Shown here: positions 8,486-15,593 of the stretch, piece after piece | How positions within the stretch are numbered: position 1 is the first letter of the stretch | Layout of the letters: every line of letters begins with the position of its first letter | Assembly: GCA_021205695.1 (NCBI GenBank) | Contig: JAJPXB010000038.1 | Span: 1-59,779 of the forward strand | Direction of reading: 5' to 3' | DNA: 59,779 nucleotides | From: Clostridiales bacterium | Lineage (GTDB): Bacteria > Bacillota > Clostridia > Oscillospirales > Oscillospiraceae | The notes under the pieces: generated by a model | Databases searched by the model: none | Seen by the model: only the letters and a program-made list of their open reading frames with translations | Told to the model about the DNA's origin: nothing | Made by a program: the position numbers and the translations under genes

Positions 8486-9547
8486 TCAGATGCCCATCAG
8501 CTCACACACTGCCAGCGCCGCCGCCGCCTCGATGACCGGGACAGCCCGGTGGACGATGCAGGGGTCGTGTCGGCCCTGGACAGTGAGCCTGTCGTTGCTC
8601 CAGGTGTCCAGATTGACCGTGTCCTGCTCCTTCCCGATGCTGGCGGTCGGCCGGAGGGCCGCAGTGAACAGGATGGGCAGGCCGTTGGTGATGCCGCCGT
8701 TCACTCCGCCGGAATGGTTGCTGGTGGACGTGACCTCCCCGTTGCGCAAGTACAGGGGGTCGTTGGCCTGGCTGCCCCGAAGGGCGGCAAAGCCGAAGCC
8801 GTCGCCAAAGCCCACCGCCTTCACGCCGGGGACAGCGAACAGGTGCTGAGAGAAGATGCCCTCTACGTTCTCCCCGAAGTCCGGAGCGCCCATGCCACCG
8901 GGCAGGCCCAGAACGGCGCACTCGATGGTGCCGCCGATGCTGTCCCTGTCCGCCTTTGCTGCCAAAATTTCCCGCCGCATGGCCTCGCCCTGCTCGTCCC
9001 GCAGAACCGGAAAGGGCTTGTGGGCAATCTCACGCAGGAGGGACGCCGTCAGGGGCTGCTCTTCATTTTGGAAGGGGGCATCCTCCACCGGCCCCACGGA
9101 TCGGATGTGCGCTCCCACAGAGACTCCCTCCCCTGCCAGGATCTGTTTGGCCACCGCCCCGGCGAACACCAGGGGGGCGGTGAGGCGGCCGGAGAAATGT
9201 CCCCCACCCCGATAGTCATTGTAGCCCTGATACCGGAGAAAGCCGGTGTAGTCCGCATGGCCGGGTCGGGGCAGGTCTTTCGTCTTTTCATAATCCCGGC
9301 TCCGGGTGTCCGTGTTGCGGATGACAGCGGCCAGAGGACTTCCCGTGGTGAACCCCTGGAACACGCCGGAGAGGATCTCCGGGACATCCGCCTCCCGGCG
9401 TTGGGTGGAGCAGGCGTCCTGCCCTGGCGCACGGCGGGACAGCTCAAAGGCGATCTGCTCCAGATCCAGCTCCACACCGGCCGGGACGCCCTCCAGCACC
9501 ACGCCGATGGCGGGGCCGTGGGACTCTCCAAAAATCATGTGCTTCAT
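8486..9547 (-). CDS. aroC: Chorismate synthase
   Basis: The 353-residue FMN-dependent enzyme makes chorismate from EPSP. N-terminal GESHGPAIGVVLEGVPAG, the basic SRRAPGQ stretch, RPGHADYTG and GGGHFSGRLTAP are all present, and length is at the short end of the normal range. Its start lies three bases past the aroA stop, so the genes are read from one message. Confidence 0.95.
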   Translation of the reverse strand: MKHMIFGESHGPAIGVVLEGVPAGVELDLEQIAFELSRRAPGQDACSTQRREADVPEILSGVFQGFTTGSPLAAVIRNTDTRSRDYEKTKDLPRPGHADYTGFLRYQGYNDYRGGGHFSGRLTAPLVFAGAVAKQILAGEGVSVGAHIRSVGPVEDAPFQNEEQPLTASLLREIAHKPFPVLRDEQGEAMRREILAAKADRDSIGGTIECAVLGLPGGMGAPDFGENVEGIFSQHLFAVPGVKAVGFGDGFGFAALRGSQANDPLYLRNGEVTSTSNHSGGVNGGITNGLPILFTAALRPTASIGKEQDTVNLDTWSNDRLTVQGRHDPCIVHRAVPVIEAAAALAVCELMGI

Positions 9548-9550
9548 CTG

Positions 9551-10768
9551 TCATTCCTCCTGTCGGGTGATGCGTCCCCCCAGCCGTTCATAATCTTCCC
9601 AGAATCGGGGATAGGATTTGGCCACGCTCCCGGCGTTGTGAATTGTCACCGGCCCGGTGGCCCGGGTGGCGGCGATGGCCAGCATCATGGCAATGCGGTG
9701 GTCGTTGTGGCTGTCCGTCTCCCCGCCGTGAAGGGCGGAGACGCCGCAGATCGTCATGGCGTCCGGCTTTGCCTCGACGTGCGCCCCCAGACGGTTCAGC
9801 TCGGAGGTCACAGTCTCAATGCGGTCGCTCTCCTTCATTCGCAGGCGGGTAGCATTCACCAGATGGGTGCTCTCCCCCGCCCGCAGAGCCGCGCGAACAG
9901 CCAGAGCCGGGGCCAGGTCCGGGCACTGGCTCACATCCAGGGTCACGGTCCCCCGCCCGTCCAGCCGGGCAGCGTAGTCCCGTATGACCCGGTCTCCCTG
10001 GACAGAGGCGTCGTTCATGCCGCAGATCTCCACCGGGTTGCCCAGCCCCCGGGCGGCGTAGAAAAAGCCCGCCTGGGACCAGTCTCCCTCTACTGTCAGG
10101 CTGCGGCCCACGGGACACTGACCGCCGGGGATGTACCAGCCGTCCTCTGTGCGGTGGACCTTTACTCCGAACCGGCTCAGTGCGTCCACCGTCATGTCCA
10201 CATAGGCGGCGGACTCCAATGGGGTGGTCAGCCGAAGCTCCGAATCCCCCTTCAGCAGCGGGAGGGCAAAGAGCAGTCCGGTGATAAACTGACTGGAGAT
10301 ATCCCCGGGGAGGGCGTATTCTCCCGGCTCCAGCGCTCCCTGTACTGTGATGGAGGTTGGCTCCGCCCGGTAGAAAATCCCCTTCGACCCAAACAGGCGC
10401 TCATACGGCTCCATAGGTCGGGCCAGAAGGCGGCCCCTGCCGGTGAACACCCCGCCGCCGGCCACTGCCAGGGTCACAGGGATCAGGAAGCGCAGGGTGG
10501 AACCGGACTCTCCGCAGTCCAGCAGGGGAAGCTGCTCTCGTCTCTCCCCCACTGTTTTCAGTCCTGTGACCGTCTCTCCGTCCCAGGAGGCTCCCAGGAC
10601 CTCCATACAGCCCAGGGTGGCGGCGATGTCCTGGCTCATGGAGAGGTTGTCCAGGCGGCTGCTCCCCTCCGCCAGAGCGGCGGCGATAATGAGCCGGTGG
10701 CTCTGACTCTTGGAGGCGGGGGGCGTCACCCGCCCCCGGAGCGGCCCCGGCGTGACAGTCACATTCAT
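9551..10768 (-). CDS. aroA: 3-phosphoshikimate 1-carboxyvinyltransferase (EPSP synthase)
   Basis: About 405 residues from the start MNVTVTPG. I chose the ATG at 10768 because it overlaps the aroB stop as ATGA; the longer in-frame ORF (to 10813) would read through aroB coding sequence. Motifs include PASKSQSHR (phosphate/PEP binding), GESGSTLRFLIPV, KESDRIETV and NDHRIAMM. It joins PEP to shikimate 3-phosphate in the sixth step of the pathway. It is slightly shorter than E. coli AroA (427) without loss of any motif seen. Confidence 0.94.
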   Translation of the reverse strand: MNVTVTPGPLRGRVTPPASKSQSHRLIIAAALAEGSSRLDNLSMSQDIAATLGCMEVLGASWDGETVTGLKTVGERREQLPLLDCGESGSTLRFLIPVTLAVAGGGVFTGRGRLLARPMEPYERLFGSKGIFYRAEPTSITVQGALEPGEYALPGDISSQFITGLLFALPLLKGDSELRLTTPLESAAYVDMTVDALSRFGVKVHRTEDGWYIPGGQCPVGRSLTVEGDWSQAGFFYAARGLGNPVEICGMNDASVQGDRVIRDYAARLDGRGTVTLDVSQCPDLAPALAVRAALRAGESTHLVNATRLRMKESDRIETVTSELNRLGAHVEAKPDAMTICGVSALHGGETDSHNDHRIAMMLAIAATRATGPVTIHNAGSVAKSYPRFWEDYERLGGRITRQEE

Positions 10769-11826
10769 AGCAGCGCCAGCAGCTCCTTTTTCTGCATTTT
10801 GGTGGGGGCGCACTCCCCCAGCGTCCGCAGCAGGATAACGGTAATGCTGTCCCCGCTGCCCTTTTTATCCAGGCCCACAGCGCTCTCGTAATCCTCCGCT
10901 GTGCAGGGGATGACGGTGGGCAGGCCAAAGGCGGCGGTCAGGCGCTCGATCTCTGCCTTTGTCCCCGGCCGGGTGATGCCCAGCCGCTCTCCCAGCTCCG
11001 CCGCCAGCACCATTCCGGCAGACACCGCCTGGCCGTGGGTATAGGTCTCGTAGTGGTACGCCTTTTCGTAGGCATGACCCAAAGTGTGTCCAAAGTTCAA
11101 AATCATCCGCAGACCGGTGTCCCGCTCGTCCTCCATGACCACCTTTGCCTTGATGGAGCAACAGGTGCAGAGCACCTCATCGACACGGGCCATCACTCCC
11201 GCCCGGTTTCCGCACCGGGCCAGCAGATCAAAGAAATCTCTGTCCCAGATGCAGCCGTACTTGATGACCTCCGCCATCCCGTCAGAGAAGATGCGGTTGG
11301 AGAGGGTGTCCAGGGTCTTCGGGTCCATCAGCACCAGCTTCGGCTGCCAGAAGGCGCCCACCAGGTTTTTCCCTGTGGGGAGGTCGATGGCTACCTTGCC
11401 GCCCACGGAGGAGTCCACCTGGGCCAGGAGGGTCGTGGGTATCTGGACAAAGGGGACACCCCGAAGGATGGTGGCGGCGGCAAAGCCCGCCAAATCCCCC
11501 ACCACGCCGCCGCCCAGGGCGATGACCGCGTCCGTCCGGGTCAGGCCGAAAGCCATAGCCTCGTCCCAGATGCGCTCCAGCCAGGCGGCGCATTTGGAGG
11601 GCTCCCCGGCGGGGATGGTGACGGTACGCACAGAGAAACCCGCCGTCTCCAGGCTATGGGTCACCTGCGCCCCGTAGAGCGGTCCCACATTGGAGTCGGT
11701 GACCACAAGCGTCCGAACCGTCTTGGGCAGTACTCTCCGGCACTGTGCGCCGGTCTGTTCCAGGAGACCGGCCTCGATCAAAATGTCATATTCCCGCCCC
11801 GGCAGGGCGACGGTCAGCGTTTTCAC
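10765..11826 (-). CDS. aroB: 3-dehydroquinate synthase
   Basis: The 353-residue NAD- and metal-dependent cyclase converts DAHP to 3-dehydroquinate. The signature GGGVVGDLAGFAAATILRG, followed by PTTLLAQVDSSVGGK and metal-ligand histidines (HTLGHAYEK), is intact. It begins 31 bases after aroF and overlaps aroA. aroD/aroQ and aroE for the following two steps are not in the window. Confidence 0.95.
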   Translation of the reverse strand: MKTLTVALPGREYDILIEAGLLEQTGAQCRRVLPKTVRTLVVTDSNVGPLYGAQVTHSLETAGFSVRTVTIPAGEPSKCAAWLERIWDEAMAFGLTRTDAVIALGGGVVGDLAGFAAATILRGVPFVQIPTTLLAQVDSSVGGKVAIDLPTGKNLVGAFWQPKLVLMDPKTLDTLSNRIFSDGMAEVIKYGCIWDRDFFDLLARCGNRAGVMARVDEVLCTCCSIKAKVVMEDERDTGLRMILNFGHTLGHAYEKAYHYETYTHGQAVSAGMVLAAELGERLGITRPGTKAEIERLTAAFGLPTVIPCTAEDYESAVGLDKKGSGDSITVILLRTLGECAPTKMQKKELLALL

Positions 11827-11857
11827 GGTATCACTCTCCCTCTGCTCTACATCTCTC

Positions 11858-12877
11858 TTATTTTACTATGGTCTTCCCCATGAAGTCAACGAGCTTTTCC
11901 ACCTTTCCCATCAGCCCGCTGAACTGCTCCGGCGTCAGGGACTGCTGGCCGTCGCACTTGGCGTGGAGGGGGTCGTTGTGTACCTCCACAATAATGCCGT
12001 CTGCTCCGGCGGCGATGCCCGCCAGGGTCAAAGGCTCCACCAGGTAGCTGTAGCCTCCCGAGTGGCTGGGATCGATGATGACCGGAAGGTGGCTCATGCG
12101 CTTGATGCAGGGGATGGCGGAGACATCTAAGGTGTTCCGGGTATAGGTCTCAGTGGTGCGGATGCCCCGCTCGCAGAGGATAACGTTCTGGTTGCCCTCA
12201 TTCATAATATACTCGGCGGACATGAGCCACTCCTCATAGGTGGCGTTGAGCCCCCGCTTCAGGAGGATGGGCTTACTCATCTTCCCCGCCTCCTTCAGCA
12301 GCTCGAAGTTCTGCATATTCCGGGCGCCGATCTGCACCAGATCCACCTGCTCGTCGAAGATCTCGCAGTACTCCGGGCTGACCAGCTCGGTGACGATGGG
12401 CAGTCCCGTCTCCGCCTTGGCTTCCAGCATGAGCTTCAGGCCGGGCAGCCCCATCCCCTGGAAGGAGTAGGGAGAGGAGCGGGGCTTGAAGGCGCCGCCC
12501 CGAAGGATGGCGGCCCCGGATCGCTGGACGTCCTTTGCAATGGATGTGATCTGCTCCCTGCTCTCAATGGAGCAGGGGCCGGCCATCACCGAAAAGCTGC
12601 CGCCGCCCACGGAGACGCCGCTGACATCCACCACCGTGTCCTCCGGGTGGAACTTCCGGTTGGCCTTTTTGTACGGCTCCGAGATACGGGTGACCCGCTC
12701 CACCACATCGAACTGCTCTATCTTGTGGATATCCAGGGCGGTGGTGTCCCCCACCAGGCCAAGAATGGTGCAATCCACGCCCACTGTGACACCCACCTTG
12801 AAGCTCTTGGCCTCGAAAAAGGCCACCATCTTCCGCACGTCATTTTGGGGGGTTCCCGGTTTCAGAATAACTACCAT
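11858..12877 (-). CDS. aroF: 3-deoxy-7-phosphoheptulonate (DAHP) synthase
   Basis: The 339-residue enzyme condenses PEP and erythrose 4-phosphate, the committed step. Residues 1-65 form the ferredoxin-like N-terminal regulatory domain seen in Thermotoga-type DAHP synthases. The barrel carries AGPCSIES, KPRSSPYSFQG, the ILLKRG segment and DPSHSGG. SD AAAGGAGA precedes the ATG. It is the first full-length gene of the aromatic operon, directly behind a strong terminator and a leader ORF rich in aromatic codons, so expression is likely set by attenuation. Confidence 0.95.
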   Translation of the reverse strand: MVVILKPGTPQNDVRKMVAFFEAKSFKVGVTVGVDCTILGLVGDTTALDIHKIEQFDVVERVTRISEPYKKANRKFHPEDTVVDVSGVSVGGGSFSVMAGPCSIESREQITSIAKDVQRSGAAILRGGAFKPRSSPYSFQGMGLPGLKLMLEAKAETGLPIVTELVSPEYCEIFDEQVDLVQIGARNMQNFELLKEAGKMSKPILLKRGLNATYEEWLMSAEYIMNEGNQNVILCERGIRTTETYTRNTLDVSAIPCIKRMSHLPVIIDPSHSGGYSYLVEPLTLAGIAAGADGIIVEVHNDPLHAKCDGQQSLTPEQFSGLMGKVEKLVDFMGKTIVK

Positions 12878-12896
12878 GTCTCATCTCTCCTTTAAA

Positions 12897-12936
12897 CACA
12901 ACAAAAGGGACTCATTGACCGCAATCAATGAGTCCC
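12897..12936 (-). terminator. Attenuator terminator upstream of aroF
   Basis: On the minus strand a perfect 12-base stem (GGGACTCATTGA / TCAATGAGTCCC, six-base loop) is followed by TTTTGTTGTGTTT and only then the aroF SD. It ends about 20 bases before aroF, so it can only make sense as a conditional terminator of the leader transcript. Confidence 0.85.
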
Positions 12937-12991
12937 TGCGCTGACGCGTTCCGCACGCCATATCGCCCCCGGCATAGGGGAAATCGCCCAT

Positions 12992-13102
12992 CTATTGCAT
13001 CCGATCTCCTGTTTTACCCATGACAAAATAGCCGTAAGCCGTAAATCGGCCCCAGCCAAAGGTAAAGGAGCAGGATGCAGTTTTGAGGACAATGCTGTTC
13101 AT
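12992..13102 (-). CDS. Aromatic-rich leader peptide of the aro operon attenuator
   Basis: A 36-codon ORF (ATG at 13102, TAG at 12994-12992) is preceded by GAGGTG four bases upstream. Residues 13-26 contain seven aromatic residues: F13, F15, W17, F20, Y23, Y25 and F26. It sits between a consensus promoter and the aroF terminator. This is the architecture of ribosome-mediated attenuation (trp or pheA leaders), where stalling at scarce charged tRNA prevents the terminator from forming. Because all three aromatic amino acids are encoded, it would sense general aromatic starvation, fitting the common pathway it controls. The mechanism is inferred; the antiterminator pairing was not resolved by eye. 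Confidence 0.75.
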   Translation of the reverse strand: MNSIVLKTASCSFTFGWGRFTAYGYFVMGKTGDRMQ

Positions 13103-13131
13103 GGCGCACCTCAAATTACTGAGCTGGGTCT

Positions 13132-13159
13132 ATTATAACAGAGATTCCGCAGAATGCAA
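13132..13159 (-). promoter_or_regulatory. Promoter of the aromatic operon leader
   Basis: On the minus strand: TTGCAT, 16-base spacer, perfect TATAAT. It lies about 30 bases before the leader-peptide ATG and drives the attenuated aro transcript. Confidence 0.7.
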
Positions 13160-13216
13160 GCGTTTTCTTGGCGGGTAATGGGAGCGCGCATATTCCCCGC
13201 TCCGGTTTTCCCGCCC

Positions 13217-13245
13217 TTGACACAGTGGGAAAATCGTGCTATATT
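13217..13245 (+). promoter_or_regulatory. Promoter of thrS
   Basis: Perfect TTGACA, 17-base spacer, TATATT. Transcription would start just before the T-box stem I. It is divergent from the aro promoter about 60 bases away. Confidence 0.85.
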
Positions 13246-13257
13246 CATGCTGTAATT

Positions 13258-13494
13258 TGGTGATGAAGGGGACGAATCCGCAGAGGTCGGTCAGAGAGAA
13301 GCGCCCTGTGCTGCAAGCGCTTTCCGCCCGAACCGGTGACACCGCCCCGGAGCCGCAGGTGACTAAGCCTGCCGCGCGCCGCCCGTTACTGCGGCCAATG
13401 AGCGGGTCTGTCTCTCCACAGGCAGGCCAAGCAGGGTGGAACCGTGAGATGAATCTTCATCCCACCCCTGAAGCATTTTCAGGGGTGGGATTTT
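13258..13494 (+). promoter_or_regulatory. T-box riboswitch of thrS (threonine)
   Basis: The leader starts with a GATGAAGGGGACGA stem I, has an AGAGA GA-motif, and carries the T-box AGGGTGGAACCGTG at 13433-13446 next to a 13-base-pair terminator (13460-13490) followed by TTTT. Uncharged tRNA pairing with the specifier and the T-box bulge would favour the antiterminator and read-through into thrS. Two ACC threonine codons (13332-13334 and 13341-13343) lie where the specifier loop should be; I cannot tell by eye which is used. Confidence 0.9.
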
Positions 13495-13533
13495 GTATGC
13501 CCTGCCCCGCACGCTGTAAGGAGGAGTGTTTTC

Positions 13534-15303
13534 ATGGCAAACGAACAGTATTCCTTTGACAACGAGCAGTATCGCCGCACCTACTGGCACACCTGCTCCC
13601 ACATTTTGGCCCAGGCGGTAAAGCGCCTGTATCCCGAGGTGAAGCTGGCCATCGGTCCTTCCATTGAGAACGGGTTTTACTATGACCTGGACGCCCCCTT
13701 TTCCTTCACCGGGGAGATCATGGAGCAGCTCGAGGGGGAGATGCGGAAGATCTGTAAGGAAAAGCTAAAGCTGGAGCGGTTCGAGCTGCCCCGGGACGAG
13801 GCGCTGGAATTCATGAAGGACGAGCCGTATAAGATCGAGCTCATCAACGACCTGCCTGAGGACGAGGTCATCTCCTTTTACCGTCAGGGAGAGTTCACCG
13901 ACCTGTGCGCCGGCCCCCATCTGGACTCCACCGGCCGGGTGAAGGGCAACGCCATCAAGCTCACCGCCTGCAACGCCGCCTACTGGCGGGGCGACTCCAA
14001 CCGGCAGACCCTCCAGCGCATCTACGGCATCGCCTTCCCCAAGAAAGACCAGCTGGACGAGTACCTCCAGAAGCAGGAGGAGGCCAAGCGCCGCGACCAC
14101 CGGAAGCTGGGCCGGGAGCTGGGGCTGTTTATGACCAGCGATCTGGTGGGCAAGGGAATGCCCATGTTCCTGCCCAAGGGCTACACACTCTGGCAGATTT
14201 TGGAGAACTATATCAAGGAGAAGGAGCGGAAGCTGGGATATCAGCACGTCCTGACTCCCTGTGTGGGCACGGTGGACCTGTATAAGACCTCCGGCCACTG
14301 GGAGCACTACAAGGAAAATATGTTCCCTGCCATGGAGGTGGAGGACGAGCAATTTGTACTCCGTCCCATGAACTGCCCCCACCACATGATGATCTACGCC
14401 AACCGTCCCCACTCCTACCGTCAGCTCCCTATCCGTATCGGTGAGGTAGCCCACGACTTTCGGTTCGAGGCCAGCGGTACCCTGAAGGGCATCGAGCGAG
14501 CCAGGCACTTCTGCCAGAACGACGCCCACCTGTTCGTCACCCCGGAGCAGATCAAGGACGAGGTGGCCGCCGTCTGTGATTTGATCTTTGAGGTATACCG
14601 GGACTTCCACATCACCGATTACCGGTGTGTTCTCTCCCTCCGGGATCCGGCGGATAAGAAGAAATACCACGACGACGATGAAATGTGGAACAAGGCGGAG
14701 ACTGCCCTTCGGGAGGTGCTCACCGACCTGGGCATCCAGTTTACTGAGGAGATCGGCGAGGCCGCCTTCTATGGCCCCAAGCTGGACGTGAATGTGAAGC
14801 CCGCCGTGGGTGCGGAGTATACCCTCTCTACCTGCCAGCTGGACTTCTGTCTCCCCGCCAAATTCAACCTGACCTACACTGACTCTGACGGCACAGAAAA
14901 GACCCCCGTGGTGCTCCACCGGGCCATTCTCGGCTCTCTGGATCGGTTCATGGCCTATCTGATCGAGGAGACCATGGGCGCCTTCCCTGCCTGGCTGGCT
15001 CCTGTCCAGGTGAAGGTACTGCCCGTCACCGACCGGGCCTCTGAATACGCCGATCAGGTGGAGCAGAAGCTCTCCGCCGCTGGATATCGGGTAGAGGTGG
15101 ATCACCGCTCTGAGAAGCTGGGTTACAAGATCCGGGAGGCTCAGGGGCAGAAGATTCCCTATATGATCGTGGTGGGCGACAAGGACATGGAGAACCAGAC
15201 CGTCTCCATCCGCCACCGCTCCGGAAAAGACCTGGGCGCCATGAGCCAGGAGGACTTCCTGTCCCTGCTCAAGAACGTTGTGGACAGCAAGGCAACGGAC
15301 TGA
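13534..15303 (+). CDS. thrS: Threonyl-tRNA synthetase (no TGS domain)
   Basis: The 589-residue class II synthetase begins directly at the editing domain: HTCSH is the HxxxH motif at residues 19-23, followed by DLCAGPH. The catalytic core has RPMNCPHH (zinc Cys), a motif-2 region (VAHDFRFEASG..KGIERARHF), and motif 3 with VVLHRAILGS. A C-terminal anticodon-binding domain follows from about residue 485. E. coli-type enzymes have about 640 residues with an extra N-terminal TGS domain, which is missing here. The stretch between the zinc His and the motif-2 Arg is also two residues longer than in the E. coli pattern. An SD (AAGGAGG) precedes the ATG, and a T-box controls the gene. Confidence 0.95.
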   Translation: MANEQYSFDNEQYRRTYWHTCSHILAQAVKRLYPEVKLAIGPSIENGFYYDLDAPFSFTGEIMEQLEGEMRKICKEKLKLERFELPRDEALEFMKDEPYKIELINDLPEDEVISFYRQGEFTDLCAGPHLDSTGRVKGNAIKLTACNAAYWRGDSNRQTLQRIYGIAFPKKDQLDEYLQKQEEAKRRDHRKLGRELGLFMTSDLVGKGMPMFLPKGYTLWQILENYIKEKERKLGYQHVLTPCVGTVDLYKTSGHWEHYKENMFPAMEVEDEQFVLRPMNCPHHMMIYANRPHSYRQLPIRIGEVAHDFRFEASGTLKGIERARHFCQNDAHLFVTPEQIKDEVAAVCDLIFEVYRDFHITDYRCVLSLRDPADKKKYHDDDEMWNKAETALREVLTDLGIQFTEEIGEAAFYGPKLDVNVKPAVGAEYTLSTCQLDFCLPAKFNLTYTDSDGTEKTPVVLHRAILGSLDRFMAYLIEETMGAFPAWLAPVQVKVLPVTDRASEYADQVEQKLSAAGYRVEVDHRSEKLGYKIREAQGQKIPYMIVVGDKDMENQTVSIRHRSGKDLGAMSQEDFLSLLKNVVDSKATD

Positions 15304-15318
15304 ACCACCATACAGACG

Positions 15319-15366
15319 AAAAGCGTGCACCGGAATCGGATGCACGCTTTTCCTTTCCTCTTTTTC
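15319..15366 (+). terminator. Terminator of thrS
   Basis: Arms AAAAGCGTGCA / TGCACGCTTTT with an 11-base loop, followed by pyrimidine-rich T tracts, 16 bases past the thrS stop. Confidence 0.85.
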
Positions 15367-15447
15367 ACGTGTCTCGCCTTTTTCCAGACCTTTTTACCCT
15401 CTTGCTTCGTTTTTCGATATACTTTTTTAAAAACAAAAAGTTTTTCC

Positions 15448-15476
15448 TTGTTTTTCGATTTGGTCTGGTCTATAAT
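15448..15476 (+). promoter_or_regulatory. Promoter of the GH3 gene
   Basis: TTGTTT, 17-base spacer, perfect TATAAT, about 118 bases before the start codon. The upstream side is A/T-rich like an UP element. Confidence 0.7.
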
Positions 15477-15593
15477 GAACACAGTAACAGAAAATGGGGA
15501 GCGCGTACTGCGATGGGAAAAGCCTGACTATGCTCGCTGTACACCTCCCCTGTTCTGTGTATCCTGTCTGTCACTTGCAAAGGAGGAACCCCT

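Noticed and set aside
9551-10813. Longer aroA start at 10813
   Set aside because: The extra 15 codons lie inside aroB and lack an SD; the ATG at 10768 forms the ATGA overlap used elsewhere in the operon.
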